DNA from: an uncultured Clostridia bacterium | Lineage (GTDB): Bacteria > Bacillota > Clostridia > TANB77 > CAG-508 | Length of the DNA: 42,872 nucleotides | Direction of reading: 5' to 3' | NCBI GenBank assembly: GCA_944390295.1 | Contig: CALXPV010000005.1 | Location: 1-42,872 of the forward strand | In this document: positions 33,336-42,053 of the stretch, one piece after another | How positions within the stretch are numbered: position 1 is the stretch's first letter | Layout of the letters: each line of letters starts with the position of its first letter | The notes under the pieces: generated by a model | Databases searched by the model: none | Told to the model about the DNA's origin: nothing | What the model saw: the letters and a program-made list of their open reading frames with translations, nothing else | Made by a program: the position numbers and the translations under genes

Positions 33336-33884
33336 TTATACAGTCATTATTTCTTTTTCTTTTGCATCAGTTAGGCTATCTATTTCATCTATATTTTTAT
33401 CTGTAAGTTTTTGAATATTATCTTCAGCCATTTTTAACTCATCTTCTGTCATTTCAGAATTTTTTTGCATTGCTTTTGCTTCATCTATTCCGTCTCTTCT
33501 TATTGCTCTTATTGCAACTTTTGCATCTTCTCCCATTTTTCTAATTTCTTTTACTAATTCTTTTCTTCTTTCTTCGTTTAATTCTGGGAAGTTTAATCTT
33601 ATTAATTTTCCATCATTATTTGGATTAATTCCTATATCAGAAGTTAATATTGCTTTTTCTATTTCTTTTAACGCACTAGCATCCCATGGTTGAATTACTA
33701 TTAATCTTGCTTCTGGCACTGATATTCCTGCTATTTGGTTAATTGGTGTTGGTGTACCATAATAATCTATTTTTATTTTATTTAATATAGCTGGGTTTGC
33801 TCTACCAGCTCTAACTTCTGCTAATTTTTCTTTATATACACTTATTGTTTTTCCCATTTTCTCTTCTATTTTACTAAAATCCAT
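33336..33884 (-). CDS. frr: Ribosome recycling factor
   Basis: Splits post-termination ribosomes together with EF-G. It is 182 residues, the family length, and has the hallmark VRAGRANPAILNKIKIDYYGTPTPINQIA near the N-terminus and RRKELVKEIRKMGEDAKVAIRAIRRDGIDEAKAM in the helical domain. The ATG has AAGGAGAG upstream. It sits between pyrH and uppS in the conserved operon. Confidence 0.98.
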   Translation of the reverse strand: MDFSKIEEKMGKTISVYKEKLAEVRAGRANPAILNKIKIDYYGTPTPINQIAGISVPEARLIVIQPWDASALKEIEKAILTSDIGINPNNDGKLIRLNFPELNEERRKELVKEIRKMGEDAKVAIRAIRRDGIDEAKAMQKNSEMTEDELKMAEDNIQKLTDKNIDEIDSLTDAKEKEIMTV

Positions 33885-33954
33885 TTTTATCTCTCCTTAT
33901 ATTTTTTATTTTTATACTAACACATAAATTTATGTGATTCGGCTTTTAATCTTA

Positions 33955-34665
33955 TTATTCTACTATTGTACCTATGTTTTCGCCTTTTGCGGCTTTTACT
34001 ATATTTTCTGGATCATCTATTCCAAATACTCTTAAAGGAATATGATTATCTCTACATAAAGATGTAGCTGTTGAATCCATTACTTTTAAATCTTTATTTA
34101 ATATATCTAAATATGTTATTTTATCATATTTAACTGCATTTTTATCTATTTCTGGATCTGCAGAATATACTGCATCAATAGATTTTCCTAATAATATTAC
34201 ATCTGCATCAATCTCTGCTGCTCTTAGTGCTGCTGCTGTATCTGTTGTAAAATATGGGTTACCTGTACCACATGCAAATATAACAATTCTACCTCTTTCT
34301 AGATGTTTTATAGCTTTTCTTTTTATATATGGTTCTGCTATTTCTCTCATTTCTATTGCAGTTTGAACTCTTGTATATACTCCTCTTGCTTCCAAAGCAT
34401 CTTGTAGTGCTAACCCATTCATTGCAGTTGCAAGCATTCCCATATAATCTGCTGTAGTTCTTTCCATTTCATGTCCATATCTACCTCTCCAGAAGTTTCC
34501 ACCTCCTACTACTATTGCAACTTGAATTCCAAGTTCTGAAACTTTTTTTATTTGATCACATAAAGCTGCTACCACATTGGCATCTATTCCTATTTTTTTT
34601 GGTCCTGCAAGAACTTCTCCACTTAGTTTTAGTAACACTCTCTTATATGGTTTGTTTTCCTCCAC
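33955..34665 (-). CDS. pyrH: UMP kinase
   Basis: Phosphorylates UMP to UDP. About 236 residues: [14 protein letters not shown] at the N-terminus, [29 protein letters not shown] and the C-terminal [20 protein letters not shown] show the amino-acid-kinase fold. I favour the GTG at 34665: the AGGAG at about 34676-34680 is then about 10 nt upstream, whereas the in-frame GTG at 34674 would abut it. It is the first gene of the pyrH-frr-uppS-cdsA-rseP-polC series. The 70-bp gap to frr has no clear terminator. Confidence 0.95.
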   Translation of the reverse strand: MEENKPYKRVLLKLSGEVLAGPKKIGIDANVVAALCDQIKKVSELGIQVAIVVGGGNFWRGRYGHEMERTTADYMGMLATAMNGLALQDALEARGVYTRVQTAIEMREIAEPYIKRKAIKHLERGRIVIFACGTGNPYFTTDTAAALRAAEIDADVILLGKSIDAVYSADPEIDKNAVKYDKITYLDILNKDLKVMDSTATSLCRDNHIPLRVFGIDDPENIVKAAKGENIGTIVE

Positions 34666-34680
34666 TCTATACACTCTCCT

Positions 34681-34964
34681 TAATCTTGTACGCTTTTTTT
34701 CCTAAACCTTACATCAAAAATCGCAGATTCCGATGATAGTTTAGCTTTGCAAGAGTATTCTATCATATAATCTTATTAATTTGTATAATTTTTTAATATT
34801 TTCTTAATTTTATTTATCTATCTAAAGAATATTTTAATTTTGTCGTTTTTTGTAACTGACTAAGTGTTAGAATTCCTTGCTTATTTTTACTTTATGTACT
34901 ATCATATTATATATTAATTAACCTGCTACATTGTGGGTAAAATTTAATAAATGGAGGTCTTAAT
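34681..34964. other. Divergent intergenic region pyrH / acyl-CoA synthetase
   Basis: These 284 bp lie between divergently transcribed genes and are very A+T rich. I see one candidate promoter for the plus-strand gene (34877-34905), a good ribosome site (GGAGG at about 34952) and no open frame with a ribosome site. A pyrH promoter must lie here, but I could not pick one with confidence. Confidence 0.5.
34877..34905 (+). promoter_or_regulatory. Candidate promoter of the acyl-CoA synthetase gene
   Basis: TTGCTT (34877-34882) and TATCAT (34900-34905) are separated by 17 bp, 60 bp before the ATG. Both boxes are imperfect. Confidence 0.3.
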
Positions 34965-36704
34965 ATGGAAAATAAAAAAACTTTGGCTGAAAAATTAGCT
35001 AAAAAATATCATAAAGCACCTTTTGTTTCTGATTTAAAAGATTTATTATATAAATCCGCTTATAAATATGCAAATAGACCTGCCTTTAAATTAAAAGACA
35101 AAATTGGAAACATTTTTAGTGTCACATATAAAAAATTTAAAGAAGATGTAATTGCATTAGGCACAAGCCTAATAAACTTAGGTTTAAAAAATACACCTAT
35201 CGCTGTAATTGGTGCAAATAGTTATAATTGGGCTGTGTCTTATTTGGCAGCAACAATTGTAGGAATAGTTGTACCTATAGATAAAGAATTGCAATCAGAT
35301 GATATTATTAATTTTTTAAATGTATCTGGTTCAAAAGCAATTTTAGGTGATGATAAATATATAAAAAAACTAATTTCTAACAATGAATCATTAGAAAACA
35401 AAAACACTTTATTTATAAATTTCAATTCTGAAAAAGACAGTAGCACTTTTATGTCTTACTCTCTTTTAATGCAATCAGGTTATAATTTAGTTGAAGAAGG
35501 TAATAAAGATTTTGATAATATAGCTGTTAATCCTGATGAAATGAAAATTTTAATATTTACATCAGGAACTACTGGTAACGCTAAAGGTGTTTGTTTATCA
35601 CACAAAAATGTAGTTTCTAATATAATGTCTACATTTGGTATTGTTAAAGTAAAAAGAAGTGATCAAGTTTTATCTATTCTTCCACTTCATCATACTTATG
35701 AATGTACATTAGGATATTTACTTGTAATATATAGTGGTGGATGTATAAGTTATTGTGAAGGTTTAAGACATATTACTAATAATATTTTAGAGTTTAGACC
35801 TACAGTTATATTGTGTGTTCCACTTCTTTTAGAAAAAATGTATAAAAAGATTGATTCTACTATAAGAAAATCTTTACCAGAAAAATACTCTAAAGCAGAA
35901 GGAAATATAGTAGAAAACTTACCTTTTGTTTTAAGAAAAATAGTTAAAGCAAAAGTAAATAACTCACTAGGTGGTAGACTAAGAGCTTTTATAGTTGGTG
36001 CAGCACCACTTAATGCAGATGTTATAAATTCTTATAAAACATTAGGAATTAGATCTATACAAGGATATGGTCTTACAGAATGTTCTCCATTAGTTGCAGG
36101 AAACAATGACTTTTATTTAAAACCTGATGCTGTTGGATTACCTATTCCAAATGTATCATATAAAATATCAAATCCTGATGACACAGGTGTTGGAGAAATT
36201 TTAGTAAAAGGTCCTAATGTAATGCTTGGATATTATAAAGATGAAGAAGCAACAAAAAAATCTATTGTAGATGGATGGTTCCATACTGGCGATCTTGGAA
36301 GAATTGATGAAGATGGCTGGTTATACATCACAGGAAGATTAAAAACTGTAATTGTTACACAAAATGGTAAAAATATTTATCCTGAAGAAATAGAACATTA
36401 TTTAAATGAAAATCCTTTAATTTCTGAATCTTTGGTAACTGGTCTTTCTGATAGTGCAGATGATGATGTATATGTTAATGCTCAAATATTACCTAACCTT
36501 GATGCAATAAAAGAACATTTAAAAACCAGCGTTCCTCAAAAAGAAGAAATCTTTGCAGTAATAAAAGACATAGTTTCTAGTGTTAATAAAAAATTGCCTA
36601 ATTATAAACATATAAAATCCTTCATTATAAGAAATGATGAATTTGAGAAAACAACTACTCAAAAGATTAAAAGATTCGGAAAAAATATGGAAAATAATAA
36701 ATAA
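34965..36704 (+). CDS. AMP-forming acyl-CoA synthetase (long-chain fatty acid-CoA ligase-like)
   Basis: A 579-residue adenylate-forming enzyme. ATP loop ILIFTSGTTGNAKGVCLSHKNV, A5 motif QGYGLTECSPLVAG, A7/A8 motifs WFHTGDLGRIDEDGWLYITGRLKTVIVTQNGKNIYPEE and a C-terminal TTQKIKRF lysine are present, so it should activate a carboxylic acid, probably a fatty acid, as acyl-AMP then acyl-CoA. GGAGG precedes the ATG. It stands alone between divergent pyrH and a strong terminator. Substrate chain length cannot be read from sequence. Confidence 0.92.
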   Translation: MENKKTLAEKLAKKYHKAPFVSDLKDLLYKSAYKYANRPAFKLKDKIGNIFSVTYKKFKEDVIALGTSLINLGLKNTPIAVIGANSYNWAVSYLAATIVGIVVPIDKELQSDDIINFLNVSGSKAILGDDKYIKKLISNNESLENKNTLFINFNSEKDSSTFMSYSLLMQSGYNLVEEGNKDFDNIAVNPDEMKILIFTSGTTGNAKGVCLSHKNVVSNIMSTFGIVKVKRSDQVLSILPLHHTYECTLGYLLVIYSGGCISYCEGLRHITNNILEFRPTVILCVPLLLEKMYKKIDSTIRKSLPEKYSKAEGNIVENLPFVLRKIVKAKVNNSLGGRLRAFIVGAAPLNADVINSYKTLGIRSIQGYGLTECSPLVAGNNDFYLKPDAVGLPIPNVSYKISNPDDTGVGEILVKGPNVMLGYYKDEEATKKSIVDGWFHTGDLGRIDEDGWLYITGRLKTVIVTQNGKNIYPEEIEHYLNENPLISESLVTGLSDSADDDVYVNAQILPNLDAIKEHLKTSVPQKEEIFAVIKDIVSSVNKKLPNYKHIKSFIIRNDEFEKTTTQKIKRFGKNMENNK

Positions 36705-36791
36705 TTATTTTCAAAATTTATTTTTTAATGTAAAATATAGGCGTATGTGATAAACTTTTATTGTCTATCTATGATGGACAAAACTCCTTTT

Positions 36792-36825
36792 AAAAAGCCA
36801 GCTATTTAAAATAGCTGGCTTTTTT
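36792..36825 (+). terminator. Strong intrinsic terminator after the acyl-CoA synthetase
   Basis: AAAAAGCCAGCTATTT pairs with AATAGCTGGCTTTTTT around a tiny loop, ending in a T-run, about 90 bp after the stop. Confidence 0.92.
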
Positions 36826-36835
36826 ATTGTATAGG

Positions 36836-36946
36836 AAAAATCGAAGATTTTTACGTATACAACAAGGTTAGGCAACCTTGGACCGTCCGAGCAAAGCGAG
36901 TGACATGTATTTCGCCGTCGCTTCAGAGATTAGCCTTGCGAAATGC
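36836..36946. repeat. GC-richer, hairpin-rich intergenic block downstream of lepB
   Basis: In an A+T-rich surrounding this block is visibly richer in G+C. It holds perfect hairpins AAAAATC-GAA-GATTTTT (36836-36852) and CAAGGTT-AGGC-AACCTTG (36863-36880). GGACCGTCC (36880-36888) matches the core of the 37-bp repeats near 21.7-22.1 kb, and GTATTTCGC / GCGAAATGC arms lie at 36907-36946. Probably a dispersed structured repeat; I see no credible gene in it. Confidence 0.6.
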
Positions 36947-36966
36947 CTTTCTTATTGTATTTTATA

Positions 36967-37605
36967 TTATTCAACTTTTCCAAATTTATCAAATGGCCAA
37001 AATCTAACTAAAACTGTACTCTCTATCTTTTCTAGCGGAATACATCCAAAAGCTCTACAATCATGACTATTTTCTCTGTTATCTCCCATTGCAAAAACAG
37101 TTCCTTCTGGTACTACAAAATCTACTAGTAGTCCTCCTTCCGCTTCTGTTATAACAGAAGCGCTTAAATAATCTTCTTGTAATTCTTGGTCATTTATATA
37201 TACTTTTCCATTTTGAATTTTTACATGTTCTCCTGGCAAGGCAATTACTCTTTTAATATAACTTACTTTTCCAATTTCTAGAACATTATGAACAAATTTA
37301 TTAAATCCACCTTCAATTTCTGTATATCTTGCTGTTGGTGTTTCATTAAATTGTGATTGTGATAGATACTCTGTTGTTGGTGCTTCAAAAGTTATTATCT
37401 CCCCTCTTTTAGGCAGATTTTTTGTAAGTCTTATAGTTCTATTTAAAAGCAATCTTTGCCCTTGAACTAAAGTTGGTTCCATAGAAACTGATTTAACTTG
37501 TGTTGGTGTTATTAAATAATATCTAATCCATAGTCCTAAAAATACTGCAATTATTATACAAATAACCCATTCCAATATATTCCTTACTTCATCATTAATA
37601 TTCAT
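36967..37605 (-). CDS. lepB: Signal peptidase I
   Basis: Cleaves signal peptides of exported proteins at the outer membrane face. It is 212 residues with one N-terminal membrane helix (about 12-30). The catalytic pair is Ser41 in SVSMEPTLVQGQ and Lys118 in YIKRVIALPGE. The GDNRENSHDCRAFG box is also intact. An AGGGAGG site precedes the ATG. It lies 26 bp after dapL and is probably cotranscribed. Confidence 0.95.
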   Translation of the reverse strand: MNINDEVRNILEWVICIIIAVFLGLWIRYYLITPTQVKSVSMEPTLVQGQRLLLNRTIRLTKNLPKRGEIITFEAPTTEYLSQSQFNETPTARYTEIEGGFNKFVHNVLEIGKVSYIKRVIALPGEHVKIQNGKVYINDQELQEDYLSASVITEAEGGLLVDFVVPEGTVFAMGDNRENSHDCRAFGCIPLEKIESTVLVRFWPFDKFGKVE

Positions 37606-37631
37606 TAAATTAATTGCCTCCCTAGCTTATA

Positions 37632-38870
37632 CTAGAATTGCAATGTGTTTTTTATTCTTCTCATTGCTTCTTCTGTATTTTCTCTGTTTCCAAATGCTGT
37701 TAATCTAAAATATCCTTCTCCACTTGGTCCGAAGCCAACACCTGGTGTTCCTACAACATTTGCTTTTTCTAATAATAAATCAAAGAAATCCCATGATTTC
37801 ATATTATTTGGTACTTTTAGCCATACATATGGTGAGTTTATTCCTCCATAATATGTTATTCCTACTTCTTCTAGTCCTTCTCTTATTATTTTTGCATTTT
37901 CCATATAATATTTTATATTTTCTTTTATTTCTTCTTGTCCTTCTTTTGAGTAAACAGCTTCTGCTCCTTTTTGTGTAATATATGAAACTCCGTTAAATTT
38001 AGTACATTGTCTTCTGTTCCATAATCTATTTAATCCTATTTCTCCTCCATCTTCTGTATATGCTTTTAATTCTTTTGGAACAACAGTATATGCACATCTT
38101 ATCCCTGTAAATCCTGCTGTTTTAGAAAAGCTTCTAAATTCTATTGCAACTTCTTTTGCGCCCTCTATTTCATATATTGAATGAGGTACATCTTCTTCTG
38201 AAATAAATGCTTCATAAGCAGAATCAAATAATATAATTGATTTATTTTCTTTAGCATATTTTACCCATTTTGCTAATTCTTCTTTTTTTAGTACTGTTCC
38301 TGTTGGATTATTTGGGAAACATAAATATATCATATCTGGAACTTCTTTAGGAAGTTCTGGTATAAAATTATTCTCTGCTGTACATGGCAAATATATTATT
38401 CCTTCATATTTTCCTGTTTCTTCATCATATTTTCCTGTTCTTCCAGTCATTATATTAGTATCTAAATAAACTGGGTAAACAGGATCTGTTATTGCAACTT
38501 TATTATTTGTTCCAAATAAATCCACAATATTTCCGCAATCACATTTTGCACCATCTGAAACAAATACTTCATCTAGTTCAATATTTATTCCTCTTTTTTT
38601 ATAATCGTTTTCTACTATAGCTTTTCTTATGAATTCATATCCTTGTTCTGGGCCATATCCTCTAAACGATTCACTTTTTCCAACTTCATCTACTGCATCG
38701 TGCATTTGTTCTAACACTTTTGGAACTATAGGTCTTGTTACATCTCCTATTCCTAATTTAATAATTTTTTTATCTGGATTTTCTTCCTGATATTTAGCTA
38801 CCTTTTTAGCTATTGTTGAAAATAAGTAGCTATCTTGCATTTTTAAAAAATTTTCATTTACTTTTATCAT
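37632..38870 (-). CDS. dapL: LL-diaminopimelate aminotransferase
   Basis: Makes LL-diaminopimelate directly from tetrahydrodipicolinate and glutamate, bypassing the succinylase/acetylase routes to lysine and peptidoglycan. At 412 residues it is full length. [12 protein letters not shown] and [17 protein letters not shown] are typical of Dap[10 protein letters not shown] is the aminotransferase core, and the PLP lysine is in [17 protein letters not shown]. dapF, the next pathway enzyme, is in the same window, as is murE. A strong TTGACA promoter lies upstream. Confidence 0.96.
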   Translation of the reverse strand: MIKVNENFLKMQDSYLFSTIAKKVAKYQEENPDKKIIKLGIGDVTRPIVPKVLEQMHDAVDEVGKSESFRGYGPEQGYEFIRKAIVENDYKKRGINIELDEVFVSDGAKCDCGNIVDLFGTNNKVAITDPVYPVYLDTNIMTGRTGKYDEETGKYEGIIYLPCTAENNFIPELPKEVPDMIYLCFPNNPTGTVLKKEELAKWVKYAKENKSIILFDSAYEAFISEEDVPHSIYEIEGAKEVAIEFRSFSKTAGFTGIRCAYTVVPKELKAYTEDGGEIGLNRLWNRRQCTKFNGVSYITQKGAEAVYSKEGQEEIKENIKYYMENAKIIREGLEEVGITYYGGINSPYVWLKVPNNMKSWDFFDLLLEKANVVGTPGVGFGPSGEGYFRLTAFGNRENTEEAMRRIKNTLQF

Positions 38871-38930
38871 ATTTATTCCTCCAAAGAGTCTTAAAATAAC
38901 GGATTTTCTAGTTAGAAAATTCCTTTTATT

Positions 38931-38960
38931 ATTTTATATATTTATATGTTTTATTGTCAA
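38931..38960 (-). promoter_or_regulatory. Promoter of dapL-lepB
   Basis: A consensus TTGACA (38955-38960) on the minus strand is followed by TATAAA after 16 bp or TAAAAT after 18 bp. It lies back to back with the murE promoter. Confidence 0.6.
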
Positions 38961-38965
38961 TAGTA

Positions 38966-38994
38966 TGTACAAAAAAAATAAAAGAGTATATAAT
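38966..38994 (+). promoter_or_regulatory. Promoter of murE
   Basis: TGTACA (38966-38971) and a perfect TATAAT (38989-38994) are spaced by 17 bp, which predicts a short leader of about 12 nt before the murE start. Confidence 0.6.
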
Positions 38995-39012
38995 ACTTGC
39001 GAGGTGAAACTA

Positions 39013-40512
39013 ATGAAAATTAAAGATATTTTTAATAATATAAACATATTAGAATCAAAAGGAAATCTAGAAGCAGAAATTAATAATATTTCATCTGATT
39101 CAAGAGTAATTGAAAATAATGATATGTTTTTTGCCATTAAAGGTTATGATTTAGATGGTACAAAATTTATAAATAATGCTATAGAAAAAGGAGCAACTGC
39201 TGTAGTTGTAGATGAAACTTGCAATTTGGCAGATTTTAATATTCCAGAAAATGTAACAATTATAAAAATAGATAATATTCGTTACAATTTAGCTGTAGCA
39301 AGTTGTAATTTATATGATAATCCATCAAAAAAATTAAAATTAATAGGAGTTACAGGTACAAAAGGAAAAACCACTTCTACATATATGATAAAATCCATTT
39401 TACAAAAACATGGTTATAAAGTTGGTTTAATCGGAAGTATTGCAATTTATATTAATGATGAAAAAATCGAAGAATGTGATAGAACTACTGCCGAAAGTTA
39501 TAAAATCCAAAAGACTTTGGCTATGATGGTTAAAGAAAATGTTGATATCGTAATCCTAGAAGTTTCTTCACAAGCAATGAAATTAGACAGAGTTATTGGT
39601 TGTGAATTTGATAGTGCTTTATTTACAAATCTTTCAGAAGACCATATAAGTCCTAAAGAACATAAAGATATGGAAGATTATTTTGAAGCTAAACTTTCTT
39701 TAATAAAAATGGCTCCATTTGTTGTATATAATCTTGATAATGAATATACAGCAAGAATTCCAAATTTATTACCAGAAAAAGAATTAAAAAGTTTTGCTAT
39801 GAATACAGAAGCTGATATTACAGCTAAAAATTTAGATTTAAGTAATACAGGTGTTGATTTTACGCTTTGTATGAATAATGGTGAATATCCAGTAAGAGTT
39901 TCTATTCCTGGTAAATATATGGTATACAACTGTTTAGGTGCTATTGGAATTGCAACTCATTTTGGAGCAACAGTTAAAGATATACAAGAAGCATTAAAAG
40001 ATATTAAAGTATTTGGTAGAAGCGAAGTTGTTCCTAATAAATTAGGATTAAAAATATTAATAGACTATGCACATACTCCTTCTAGCCTTCAATCTATATT
40101 AGAAACTGTAAAACCTTACACAAAAGGAAGAGTAATATGTACTTGGGGCGTTGGTGGAGATAGAGATTCTAAAAAACGTCCAATAATGGGAGAAATTTCT
40201 GGAAATTTAGCAGATTTAACAATACTTACATCTGATCAAGTTCGTACAGAAGATCCTAATAAAATTTTAGATGATATAGAAGTTGGTCTAAAAAAATCCG
40301 GCGGTGAATATGTGCGTATTTTAAATAGAACAGAAGCTATAAAATATGCCTTATCTATTGCAACTCCAGATGATATCATAGTTCTACCTGGTCTTGGTAG
40401 TGATTTATATATTGAATATATGCATGTTAAATATCCATATGATGAAAGAGTTGTAATCCATGATGCAATAGAAGAAATGATTGCTTCTGGCAAATGGAAA
40501 CCAGTAGAATAA
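39013..40512 (+). CDS. murE: UDP-N-acetylmuramyl-tripeptide synthetase
   Basis: Adds the third amino acid to UDP-MurNAc-L-Ala-D-Glu. It is 499 residues from the ATG at 39013, chosen because GAGGTG lies 7 nt upstream; the frame continues 16 codons further without a ribosome site. Ligase P-loop GVTGTKGKTTSTY (112-124), carbamylated lysine region YFEAKLSLI (Lys227), DYAHTPSSL and WGVGGDRDSKKRP are intact. The third-residue specificity loop reads DQVR (408-411) where meso-DAP enzymes usually have DNPR; the key Arg is kept. DapL and DapF nearby favour meso-DAP as substrate. Confidence 0.93.
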   Translation: MKIKDIFNNINILESKGNLEAEINNISSDSRVIENNDMFFAIKGYDLDGTKFINNAIEKGATAVVVDETCNLADFNIPENVTIIKIDNIRYNLAVASCNLYDNPSKKLKLIGVTGTKGKTTSTYMIKSILQKHGYKVGLIGSIAIYINDEKIEECDRTTAESYKIQKTLAMMVKENVDIVILEVSSQAMKLDRVIGCEFDSALFTNLSEDHISPKEHKDMEDYFEAKLSLIKMAPFVVYNLDNEYTARIPNLLPEKELKSFAMNTEADITAKNLDLSNTGVDFTLCMNNGEYPVRVSIPGKYMVYNCLGAIGIATHFGATVKDIQEALKDIKVFGRSEVVPNKLGLKILIDYAHTPSSLQSILETVKPYTKGRVICTWGVGGDRDSKKRPIMGEISGNLADLTILTSDQVRTEDPNKILDDIEVGLKKSGGEYVRILNRTEAIKYALSIATPDDIIVLPGLGSDLYIEYMHVKYPYDERVVIHDAIEEMIASGKWKPVE

Positions 40513-40537
40513 TTTTCCGTAGAATAAATTAATATAG

Positions 40538-40624
40538 GACAAATCTAGCTTCGAGAGAACTTTTCTCTACTTGTCTAATTTAACTATTTATATTTAAGTT
40601 CTCAAAGAAGCGTAAAGATTTGTC
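40538..40624. repeat. Long imperfect stem-loop after murE
   Basis: GACAAATCT (40538-40546) pairs with AGATTTGTC (40616-40624). Pairing continues inward (CTTC with GAAG, GAGAACTT with AAGTTCTC), giving a roughly 24-bp interrupted stem around a loop of about 35 nt. It may be an RNA element or the remnant of a small inserted repeat. Confidence 0.55.
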
Positions 40625-40630
40625 GACGCG

Positions 40631-40697
40631 AAAAATTGCATAGCAATTTTTCTGTGCAACATTGGTTTTTATTGAATAGGAAATTTTCCTATTCAAT
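40631..40697. repeat. Two further hairpins in the murE-folC spacer
   Basis: AAAAATTGC-ATA-GCAATTTTT (40631-40651) and ATTGAATAGG / CCTATTCAAT (40671-40697) are perfect inverted repeats. The first resembles the hairpin at 22003-22023. Confidence 0.6.
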
Positions 40698-40727
40698 AAA
40701 AAGCTACACAGTTAAGTGTAGCTTTTT
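40698..40727. terminator. Bidirectional terminator between murE and folC
   Basis: AAAAAGCTACAC-AGTTAA-GTGTAGCTTTTT is a perfect 12-bp stem that serves both convergent genes. The folC stop codon falls within its loop. Confidence 0.88.
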
Positions 40728-41983
40728 ATTGTTTTTATTACATCTCCATAAACATAAAAACTTCCTACTGCAAAAATTATATAGTCTTTATATTTTTCTA
40801 ATGACATTTTTATTGCCTTTTCTAATTCCATTGTAAATAAATTTTTTGCACCTGATTTTTGTGCTTCGTCTTTTAAAATTTCAGCATCAGTATATCTTTC
40901 TTTATCATTACCACAAGTAAAAATATAAATATTTTCATCATTTTTTACTAATAATTTTAGTATAGTTTTATAATCTTTAGATTTTAATATTGATATAATA
41001 TATACTTTTTTATTATTTTTATAATAAATATCTACAGAATTTATAAAATTCTTGATTGCCGGTTCATTATGTGCTCCATCATATATTACAATTGGATTAC
41101 TATTTATTTTTTCAAATCTTCCCCTATGAATAACATTTTTTAAACTTTTTCTTACAATTTCTTCTTTTATATTATATTTTTCTTTTAAAACGTTAGCTGC
41201 CTCTAAAGCAATACAAGCATTGTAGATTTGCGATATTCCTTTTAAATTTATTTCAATATTTTTGAATTCTTTATAATCAAACTTTTGGTATTCTACAGTA
41301 TAAGAATAATTTTTTATCTCTTCTTTATTTACTAAAAATAATTTGTTATTCTCTTCTTTACATCTTTCTATAATCACATTATCAACACTTTCAGATTGAC
41401 TCATAAAAATTGTTTTTGAATTTTGTTTAATAATGCCAGCTTTTTGAAACGCTATTTCCTCTAATGTATTTCCTAAAAATTTCATATGATCATATCCTAT
41501 AGATGTTATTATAGAAACTATAGGATATACTATATTTGTGCAATCATATAAGCCACCTAATCCTACTTCTAGTACTACAATATCACATTTTTTATTTGCA
41601 AAATATAATATTGCCATTGTTGTTTCTAATTCAAAAAGAGTAACATTTCCCTTTCCCTTTGAATTGTATTCTTTTACTAAAGGATCTAATTTTATTATAA
41701 TCTCTTCCATCTCTTTATTAGTAATTTCTTTATTATTAATTTGTATTCTTTCATTATATCTTATTAAATGTGGTGACATAAACTTTCCTACCTTATATCC
41801 ACTATTTAATAAAATATTAGATATCATTTCTGTTACAGCGCCTTTTCCATTTGTACCTGCTATATGTATAAATTTTAATTCTTTTTCAGGATGATTTAAT
41901 TTATCCATAAAAAATTTCATTGCATCTAATGATTGATTTTTAGTTCCTGCAAAAAATCCTTGTAAATATTTTTCTACGTCCAT
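40712..41983 (-). CDS. folC: Folylpolyglutamate synthase / dihydrofolate synthase
   Basis: Adds glutamate to folates, and to dihydropteroate in bifunctional forms. It is 423 residues. P-loop HIAGTNGKGAVTEMISNIL, the Mg/folate region MSPHLIRYNERIQIN, LEVGLGGLYDCTNIV, SIGYDHMKFLGNTLEEIAFQKAGIIK and YDGAHNEPAIKNF are all family motifs. The usual GLGGRxDATN is GLGGLYDCTN here, a mild deviation. The ATG has AGGAGA upstream. It lies 70 bp downstream of dapF in the same direction. Confidence 0.94.
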   Translation of the reverse strand: MDVEKYLQGFFAGTKNQSLDAMKFFMDKLNHPEKELKFIHIAGTNGKGAVTEMISNILLNSGYKVGKFMSPHLIRYNERIQINNKEITNKEMEEIIIKLDPLVKEYNSKGKGNVTLFELETTMAILYFANKKCDIVVLEVGLGGLYDCTNIVYPIVSIITSIGYDHMKFLGNTLEEIAFQKAGIIKQNSKTIFMSQSESVDNVIIERCKEENNKLFLVNKEEIKNYSYTVEYQKFDYKEFKNIEINLKGISQIYNACIALEAANVLKEKYNIKEEIVRKSLKNVIHRGRFEKINSNPIVIYDGAHNEPAIKNFINSVDIYYKNNKKVYIISILKSKDYKTILKLLVKNDENIYIFTCGNDKERYTDAEILKDEAQKSGAKNLFTMELEKAIKMSLEKYKDYIIFAVGSFYVYGDVIKTIKSYT

Positions 41984-42053
41984 TGATTTATCTCCTAATT
42001 TTGTATAATATTTTTCTTCGCTATTCTATCATATTTAGACTCACTTTTATATA

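Noticed and set aside
36878-37066. Open frame of 62 codons in the lepB 3' region, plus strand
   Set aside because: It overlaps lepB antisense and the structured block, lacks a ribosome site, and shows no protein-like conservation pattern.
38965-39012. Upstream start for MurE adding 16 residues
   Set aside because: Those codons overlap the promoter, there is no ribosome site before them, and GAGGTG sits correctly before the ATG at 39013.
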